Assembly (NCBI GenBank): GCA_030693565.1
Contig: JAUYAJ010000017.1
Span: 1-10,719 of the forward strand
Origin: Rubrivivax sp.
GTDB lineage: Bacteria; Pseudomonadota; Gammaproteobacteria; Burkholderiales; Burkholderiaceae_C
DNA: 10,719 nt
Direction of reading: 5' to 3'
Shown here: piece by piece, positions 1 through 10,719 of the stretch
Numbering within the stretch: position 1 is the stretch's first letter
Layout of the letters: each line of letters begins with the position of its first letter
Position numbers and translations under genes: made by a program
The notes under the pieces: generated by a model
What the model was told of the DNA's origin: nothing
Database searches by the model: none
Seen by the model: the letters and a program-made list of their open reading frames with translations, nothing else

Positions 1-4
1 CGTT

Positions 5-44
5 GCAAATCCTCGCGATACCACGGGGTATCGCTCCGGTTTGC
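5..44. repeat. Bulged hairpin / inverted repeat in the leader of the GGDEF-EAL gene
   Basis: The arms GCGATACC (15-22) and GGTATCGC (27-34) are perfectly complementary around an ACGG tetraloop. The stem continues outward after a small internal loop with C11-C12 paired to G38-G39, and then, after one bulged T at 10, with GCAAA (5-9) paired to TTTGC (40-44). That gives about 15 base pairs in 40 nucleotides. No T-run follows on either strand, so a classic intrinsic terminator is not supported. It may be an RNA leader element, a protein-binding palindrome, or the terminal structure of a gene lying left of the window. The pairing is seen directly; any function is inference. Confidence 0.6.
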
Positions 45-113
45 GCCTAGCCACAGGACCAAATCCCTCGGTTTTCTTAAGTGCCTCACAGCGTGCAACA
101 CCACACTAGGCGC
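43..113. repeat. Long-range 8-bp inverted repeat enclosing part of the leader
   Basis: GCGCCTAG at 43-50 is the exact reverse complement of CTAGGCGC at 106-113. The arms enclose 55 bases that show no other strong stem. The left arm abuts the hairpin at 5-44 and shares only its last two bases, so the two helices could stack coaxially in a transcript. An 8-bp match in about 170 bases can occur by chance, so the evidence is modest. Confidence 0.35.
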
Positions 114-158
114 CATCAAGTTCGGCCGCTGGGTGCCGATACAGACAGATGCAGCCAC

Positions 159-162
159 AGGA
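159..162 (+). promoter_or_regulatory. Ribosome binding site that favours the ATG at 169
   Basis: AGGA lies six bases before the ATG at 169. This favours that ATG over the in-frame GTG at 133, which has no purine-rich stretch at a suitable distance. The choice removes 12 residues from the longest reading. Confidence 0.6.
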
Positions 163-168
163 TCCACG

Positions 169-2565
169 ATGCTTCGCACGGGGCTAGATCGATTGCGCCA
201 GCGCGCCCAGCAGCTCTTCGCCAGCGACACCGTCGTCGACGAGGGGCAGGCGGCGCGCATTCGCGCCCGCCAGCTGCAGGCAGTGGCGCGGTTGACGCCG
301 TTTGCCATGCTCGCCAACCTGCTCAACCTCAGCCTGGTGGCGGTGGTGTTCTGGGGCCCGGGCCCGCGCGTCTTCCTGGCTGTCTGGGGCGCCACGCTGG
401 TGCTCATCGTCGCCCGGTTGTTGTGGACCTGGCGGCTGGAACGCCAGCGCCCAGCGCGCGGGGTGGCGTCCAAACGCGCCCTGCGTCGCGCCAGCGTCAG
501 CGCTGCCGCGCTCGGCTTGATCTGGGGCACGGCCCCGGCTGCCTTGCTGCCCGGGGCCGGCGCCGCCGAACAAGTGGTGATCGCCACCGTCACCACCGGC
601 ATGATCTGCGCCGGCGGCTTCATCCTGGCCAGCACGCCATGGTCGGCGACGGCCTTCGTGCTCGCGCTCAGCAGCGGCGCGCTGGCGGCACTGTCGCTGT
701 CGGACTTCGGCGTTGCATTGCCGATGGCCGCACTGCTGCTGATCTACGCCGGCATCGTCATCGGCGGGGTCTGGTCGACCTCGCGCCTGTTCGACGCCCG
801 CTTGCTGGCCGAAGCCGAGGCCGAGCGCCAGAAAGAGGTCATCGGCTTGTTGCTGCGCGACTTCGAAGAACACACCAGCGACATGCTGTGGGAGATCGAC
901 GCCGACGGCCGGCTGCGCAACGTCTCGCCGCGGCTGGCTTCGCTGTTCGGCCAGCCGGTGCGGGCCTTGACGGCAGCACCGGTGCTGGCGATCCTGCAGC
1001 GTCTGGTCGCCGACGGCGACGCCGCGCCGCTGGTGCAGCTGCGCCAGCATCTTGAGGCCGGAACGGCGGTGCGCGAACTGGCGCTGGCGGTGCGCCGTGG
1101 CCGCCGGGTGCGCTGGTGGTCGCTGTCGGCCAAGCCTTTGCGCGACGACCAGGGCCGCCTGACGGGCTGGCGCGGCGTCGCCGCCGACATCACCAAAGAG
1201 CGCCGCAGCAACGAGCAGCTGACCTGGCTGGCGCACTACGACGCCCTCACCGGGCTGGCCAACCGGCACCAGTTTCGCAGTCAGTTGACCGAGTTGATGA
1301 ATCCGGGCCGCGGCCAGCCGCAGCCGTTTGCGGTGCTGTGCCTGGACCTGGACCATTTCAAGAACGTCAACGACACCTTGGGTCATGCGGTGGGCGACGG
1401 CTTGCTGCAGGCGGTGGCGCAGCGGCTCGAGGCCGGCACGCGCCGCCACGACACCGCGGCGCGGCTGGGCGGCGACGAGTTTGCCGTCATTCTGCGTGAC
1501 GCCGGCACGGTGGCCGAGGTCGAGCACATGGTGCAGCGCCTGATCGAGACCTTGCAGGCGCCTTGCGAGCTGCAGGGCGCGCATGTCAACGTGCGCGCCA
1601 GCATCGGTGTGGCGCTGGCGCCGCAGGACGGCAGCGACATCGACACCTTGCTCAGCCATGCCGACCTGGCGCTGTACGCGGCCAAGTCGGCCGGGCGCGG
1701 CACCTACCGGCTGTTCATGCCCGAGATGGCGGCGCTGACGCGTCGGCGCATCGCCATCGAGCATGGCTTGCGCACCGCGCTGGCGCGCGGCGAGATGTCG
1801 CTGGTCTACCAGCCCCAGGTCGAACTGGCCGACTGGCGGTTGGCCGGATTCGAGGCCTTGCTGCGCTGGCATCACCCCGAACTGGGCGAGGTCTCGCCGG
1901 GCGAGTTCGTGCCGGTGGCCGAAGAGGCCGGGCTGATGGCGGCGATCGGCGAGTGGGTGCTGGTCCAGGCCTGCCGCGAAGCGTCACGCTGGCCGGCCCA
2001 GCACAAGGTGGCCGTCAACTTGTCGCCGGTCCAGGCTTTGTCGCCCGACCTGGCCCGTACGGCGCTGGCCGCGGCCCGCGCCAGCGGGCTGGAGCCGTCG
2101 CGGCTGGAGCTGGAGATCACCGAGTCGACCTTTCTGCAAGGCAGCCAGGCCACGCTCGATGCCTTGCGCGCCGTCCACGACGCCGGTATCCGCATGGCAC
2201 TCGACGACTTTGGCATCGGTTACTCGTCGCTGGCCCATCTGCGCCGATTTCCCTTCGACACCTTGAAGATCGACCGCAGCTTCGTGCGCGAGCTGCAGGC
2301 GCGCGGCGACGCCCGCGCCATCGTCAAGACCATCATCGGCCTGGCGCGCACGCTGCGCATGAAGACGGTGGCCGAAGGCGTCGAGGATCCGGCCCATGCG
2401 GCGACGCTGGCGCGCTACGGCTGCGACGCCATCCAGGGCTTCTTGTTCAGCCGCCCGCTGGCGGGGCCGGACGTGGCCGCCTTCATCGCCAGCTGGCCGG
2501 ACCGCGACCGCCCCGCCTTGCCCGAGGCGGCGTTGACGGCGCCGATGCCGCTGACGATGGCCTGA
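169..2565 (+). CDS. Membrane-anchored PAS-GGDEF-EAL cyclic di-GMP turnover protein
   Basis: A protein of 798 residues predicted to make and/or degrade cyclic di-GMP at the inner membrane. A basic, amphipathic N-terminus (1-42) precedes about six hydrophobic helices (roughly 43-63, 68-88, 108-128, 136-158, 161-180, 184-205), which form a sensory membrane domain that I cannot match to a named MASE or MHYT type. A PAS domain spans about 235-346 and ends in a typical ADIT linker. The GGDEF domain (about 354-515) has an intact GGDEF signature at 434-438, LDLDHFK upstream, and an RxxD inhibitory site (Arg425, Asp428) five residues before it. The EAL domain (about 526-776) keeps EALLRW at 562-567, ELEITES, DDFGIGYSS, KIDRSF, AEGVED and QGFLFSRPL, so phosphodiesterase residues appear complete. 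Both activities are therefore possible, and which dominates cannot be read from sequence. The gene is followed on the same strand, after 147 bases, by a giant sensor kinase. The start is chosen at ATG 169 because of the AGGA before it; GTG 133 is the alternative. Confidence 0.93.
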   Translation: MLRTGLDRLRQRAQQLFASDTVVDEGQAARIRARQLQAVARLTPFAMLANLLNLSLVAVVFWGPGPRVFLAVWGATLVLIVARLLWTWRLERQRPARGVASKRALRRASVSAAALGLIWGTAPAALLPGAGAAEQVVIATVTTGMICAGGFILASTPWSATAFVLALSSGALAALSLSDFGVALPMAALLLIYAGIVIGGVWSTSRLFDARLLAEAEAERQKEVIGLLLRDFEEHTSDMLWEIDADGRLRNVSPRLASLFGQPVRALTAAPVLAILQRLVADGDAAPLVQLRQHLEAGTAVRELALAVRRGRRVRWWSLSAKPLRDDQGRLTGWRGVAADITKERRSNEQLTWLAHYDALTGLANRHQFRSQLTELMNPGRGQPQPFAVLCLDLDHFKNVNDTLGHAVGDGLLQAVAQRLEAGTRRHDTAARLGGDEFAVILRDAGTVAEVEHMVQRLIETLQAPCELQGAHVNVRASIGVALAPQDGSDIDTLLSHADLALYAAKSAGRGTYRLFMPEMAALTRRRIAIEHGLRTALARGEMSLVYQPQVELADWRLAGFEALLRWHHPELGEVSPGEFVPVAEEAGLMAAIGEWVLVQACREASRWPAQHKVAVNLSPVQALSPDLARTALAAARASGLEPSRLELEITESTFLQGSQATLDALRAVHDAGIRMALDDFGIGYSSLAHLRRFPFDTLKIDRSFVRELQARGDARAIVKTIIGLARTLRMKTVAEGVEDPAHAATLARYGCDAIQGFLFSRPLAGPDVAAFIASWPDRDRPALPEAALTAPMPLTMA

Positions 2566-2712
2566 GGCTGTGAGCCGTCGCCACGGGGGGGCTTGACGCC
2601 CGAACAGCCTGGGAAAGCACAGCCAGACCCAGCGATCGGCGCGCGCTGGCGCTGGAACAATCGACACGACGGGGACTCCAGGCGCCGTCTGGCCCGTCAG
2701 CGCAGCCACCGC
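2566..2712 (+). other. Intergenic gap before the hybrid kinase gene
   Basis: These 147 bases hold only weak signals. There is a small GGCT-GTG-AGCC stem right after the stop (2566-2576), a G-run at 2585-2591, and a GGGC-TTGAC-GCCC stem at 2589-2601. TTGACG at 2593-2598 resembles a -35 box, but I see no convincing -10 box 16-18 bases downstream. The reading frame of the kinase is open back to a TTG at 2593, so part of this gap could be coding if a non-ATG start is used. Whether genes 1 and 2 are co-transcribed is undecided. Confidence 0.3.
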
Positions 2713-9077
<6,365 letters not shown>

Positions 9078-9081
<4 letters not shown>

Positions 9082-10040
9082 CTGCCGATCCGATCGATTC
9101 GACGCCTTACGCCGGCTCGGCCTTCGCCGACCGTCGCCCGCGTTTGCTGGTGGTCGACGACCAGCCGATCAACATCCAGGCGCTGTACCAGGCCTTCAGC
9201 GCCGATCACCAGGTCTTCATGGCCAAGAGCGGCGAGCAGGCGTTGCAGATGTGCGCCCAGCATGCCCCGGACCTGGTGCTGTTGGACATCATGATGCCGG
9301 GCATGGACGGCCACGAAGTCTGCCGCCGTCTGAAGAGCAACCCTGCCACGGCCGACATCCCGGTCATTTTCGTCACCGCCCATGGCGAGGCGGCCGCCGA
9401 GGCCGAAGGGCTGGACGTCGGCGCGGTCGATTTCATCACCAAGCCCATCCATCCGCGGGTGGTGCGCGCCCGCGTGCGCACCCATCTGACGCTGAAGGCG
9501 CAGGCCGACTTGTTGCGTCGCTGGGTCTACATCGACGGCCTGACGCAAATCCACAACCGGCGCCACTTCGACGAGCTCCTGCTGGTCGAGTGGGCGCGCG
9601 CGGCCCGCGCCGGCACGTCGCTGAGCGTGGTGATGATCGACGTCGACTTCTTCAAGCGCTTCAACGACCATTATGGCCATCAAGCGGGCGACGACTGCCT
9701 GCGCCAGGTGGCGGCGGCCTTGCGCAGCGGACTGCGCCGGCCCGGCGACCTGCTGGCACGCTACGGCGGCGAGGAATTTGTCTGCCTGCTGCCCGACACC
9801 ACGTTGGCGGGGGCACTGGAACTTGCGACCCGGCTCGGCGAGCGCATTGGCGCCTTGCAACTGCCGCATGCCGAATCGGCAGCGGCCGCCCATGTGACCG
9901 TCAGCCTGGGCGTTGGCTGCAAGGGCAAGGGCGAGGGCGGCAGCGCGGCCGACCTGGTGCGCGACGCCGACGCCCAGCTCTACATGGCCAAGTCGCGCGG
10001 GCGCAACCGCGCCTGCGGCGGCGCGCTCAAGCCAGACTGA
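9078..10040 (+). CDS. REC-GGDEF response regulator, predicted diguanylate cyclase
   Basis: A soluble cytoplasmic protein of 320 residues that should make cyclic di-GMP from two GTP when its receiver is phosphorylated. The receiver (about 20-140) has the acidic pair Asp27/Asp28, phospho-acceptor Asp70 in LVLLDIMMP, FVTAHG with the switch Thr, and ITKP with the conserved Lys, so all phosphorylation residues are present. A short helical linker leads to the GGDEF domain (about 151-315), which keeps DGLTQIHNRR, IDVDFFKRFND for metal and base binding, and an active-site GGEEF at 230-234. An RxxD inhibitory site (Arg221, Asp224) lies five residues before it, so product inhibition is expected. The architecture resembles WspR or a PleD with only one receiver. 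Its four-base overlap with the hybrid kinase gene makes it the obvious final acceptor of that phosphorelay. The partnership is inferred from gene order; the enzymatic class is well supported by motifs. Confidence 0.93.
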
Positions 10041-10083
10041 TCCACCTGCGCTGCAGCAGCGGCGGCGCCGGTGATGGCCATGC
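10041..10083. other. Short convergent intergenic gap
   Basis: These 43 bases separate the stop codons of two converging genes. The only pairing I see is CGCTG-CAG-CAGCG at 10049-10061 and the GGCGCC palindrome nearby. No T-run follows on either strand. I would not call a terminator here, although a convergent junction is where one would be expected. Confidence 0.3.
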
Positions 10084-10719
10084 TCAGTGCGTCAGCTCCG
10101 GCACGACGACGCGGTTGTCGGCAGCCGGCCAGACCCGGCCGACCAGGCGCTCACCATTGAACTCGGCGGCGATGGTGCGCGGCTCGGCCTGGGCCAGCTT
10201 GAGCTTGGCACTGGAAACGCCGGCGCCGGTGGGCGGCACGCCGGGCGGGCGCTGGCCGTCGAAGCTGACTTTGTCGCGCTCGAGGTCGAAGTAGCCGCGC
10301 GGGCGCGTCAGCGTCACCAGCGCCTTGGCGTCTTTGTCGGCGTCGGCGATGCGCTCGGGCCGCAGGTGCACGAGCTGGCTCGACCGCGGGAAGCCGCTGC
10401 GGTAGATGTGGGTGGTGGCGTAACCCGGCGCCGCAACGACGAATTCGTAGGCGACGCCGGGCCGGGCCTGGAACGGGCCCCAGCGGCCGTCGGTGCCGAC
10501 CTTGCGCTGGTGCACCGCCGCGCCGATGCGCTCGCCGCTGCTGGCGTCGGTGGCGTAGACGGTCAACTCGGCGCCTGCCAGTGGCAGGTTGTTCGTGAAG
10601 TTGCCTGAGGCCGGGTCGTCCGAGCGCAGGCCCAGGCCGGTGATCTGGCCGTCCAGCACCAGCGCCGCTTCGGCGGCGATGTCGCTGCGCGGCGCGGCCT
10701 GGCCGGTGATGAAGCGGTA
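10084..10719 (-). CDS. C-terminal part of a probable extracytoplasmic protein, possibly a lipase-like hydrolase (partial)
   Basis: The minus-strand frame is open from the window edge at 10719 to a TGA at 10084-10086. It gives 211 C-terminal residues; the true start lies outside the window. The apparent GTG start at 10659 is internal, because the frame continues upstream without a stop (YRFITGQAAP at the edge). The visible part has alternating strand-like segments: LDGQITGLGL, LAGAELTVYATD, GTDGRWGPF, YEFVVAAPGYATTHIYRS. This pattern is typical of a transthyretin/carboxypeptidase-regulatory-like beta-sandwich. I recall similar C-terminal regions, including the FITG motif, in exported bacterial alpha/beta hydrolases of lipase type, but no catalytic residues are visible here, so the enzyme name is tentative. 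Codon use matches its neighbours. It converges on the response regulator gene and shows no obvious functional link to it. Confidence 0.75.
   Translation of the reverse strand, partial: YRFITGQAAPRSDIAAEAALVLDGQITGLGLRSDDPASGNFTNNLPLAGAELTVYATDASSGERIGAAVHQRKVGTDGRWGPFQARPGVAYEFVVAAPGYATTHIYRSGFPRSSQLVHLRPERIADADKDAKALVTLTRPRGYFDLERDKVSFDGQRPPGVPPTGAGVSSAKLKLAQAEPRTIAAEFNGERLVGRVWPAADNRVVVPELTH

Noticed and set aside
40..115. Possible cyclic di-GMP-I (GEMM) riboswitch before the GGDEF-EAL gene
   Set aside because: CACAGGACCAAATCC faintly recalls the conserved 5' segment, but the GNRA-capped P2, its receptor and the GGGACGCAAAGCC-type segment are not found in the right order.
81..1055. A 324-codon plus-strand frame overlapping the start of the GGDEF-EAL gene
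   Set aside because: It is rich in Arg, Ala, Gly and His, as expected from a shifted GC-rich frame. It has no domain and conflicts with the frame encoding membrane helices and PAS.
2593..2622. Sigma70-type promoter with -35 TTGACG at 2593
   Set aside because: There is no acceptable -10 hexamer at 16-18 bases spacing; the region there reads AAAGCACAG.
2593..2712. TTG start at 2593 for the hybrid kinase
   Set aside because: It would add 40 mostly polar residues before the first membrane helix and has only a G-run, not a real ribosome site, upstream. It cannot be excluded, but ATG 2713 is simpler.
10041..10083. Bidirectional intrinsic terminator between the converging genes
   Set aside because: The only stem is five base pairs (CGCTG/CAGCG, 10049-10061) and no T-run follows on either strand.
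10084..10659. Complete 191-residue minus-strand gene starting at GTG 10659
   Set aside because: The same frame stays open to the window edge and encodes further family-like sequence, so the GTG is internal and the gene is partial.

Overview
The window is uniformly GC-rich with strongly GC-biased third codon positions. Its proteins (a GGDEF-EAL protein, a CHASE/multi-PAS hybrid kinase and a REC-GGDEF regulator) look like those of a betaproteobacterium, probably Burkholderiales near Leptothrix, Rubrivivax or Comamonadaceae. That placement is an impression from composition and protein style, because the window contains no marker gene.

Layout. Positions 1-168 are a non-coding leader with a strong bulged hairpin (5-44) and a longer-range inverted repeat (43-50 with 106-113). 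Gene 1 (169-2565, +) encodes a six-helix membrane protein with PAS, GGDEF and EAL domains; both catalytic signatures are intact. A 147-base gap follows. Gene 2 (2713-9081, +) encodes a very large hybrid histidine kinase of about 2122 residues: TM-CHASE-TM, eight PAS domains, HisKA, HATPase_c, a degenerate receiver, an intact receiver, an Hpt domain, and a C-terminal helical extension. Gene 3 (9078-10040, +) overlaps gene 2 by ATGA and encodes a single-receiver response regulator fused to a GGDEF domain. After a 43-base convergent gap comes the 3' part of a minus-strand gene (10084-10719). It encodes an apparently extracytoplasmic protein with a beta-sandwich-like C-terminus and runs off the window.

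How the genes may work together (inference). Gene 2 can be read as a complete multistep phosphorelay on one chain: His1398 to Asp1830 of the second receiver to His1976 of the Hpt. The translationally coupled gene 3 supplies the natural final acceptor, Asp70, whose phosphorylation should control cyclic di-GMP synthesis. Gene 1, upstream on the same strand, can in principle make or degrade the same messenger. The three genes therefore look like a local cyclic di-GMP signalling module with periplasmic (CHASE), membrane and multiple cytoplasmic (PAS) inputs. All families are known. The unusual points are the kinase's architecture and internal PAS duplications, the receiver that lacks its switch Ser/Thr, the post-Hpt extension, and the structured leader. 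I saw no mobile element, CRISPR array, tRNA or rRNA.
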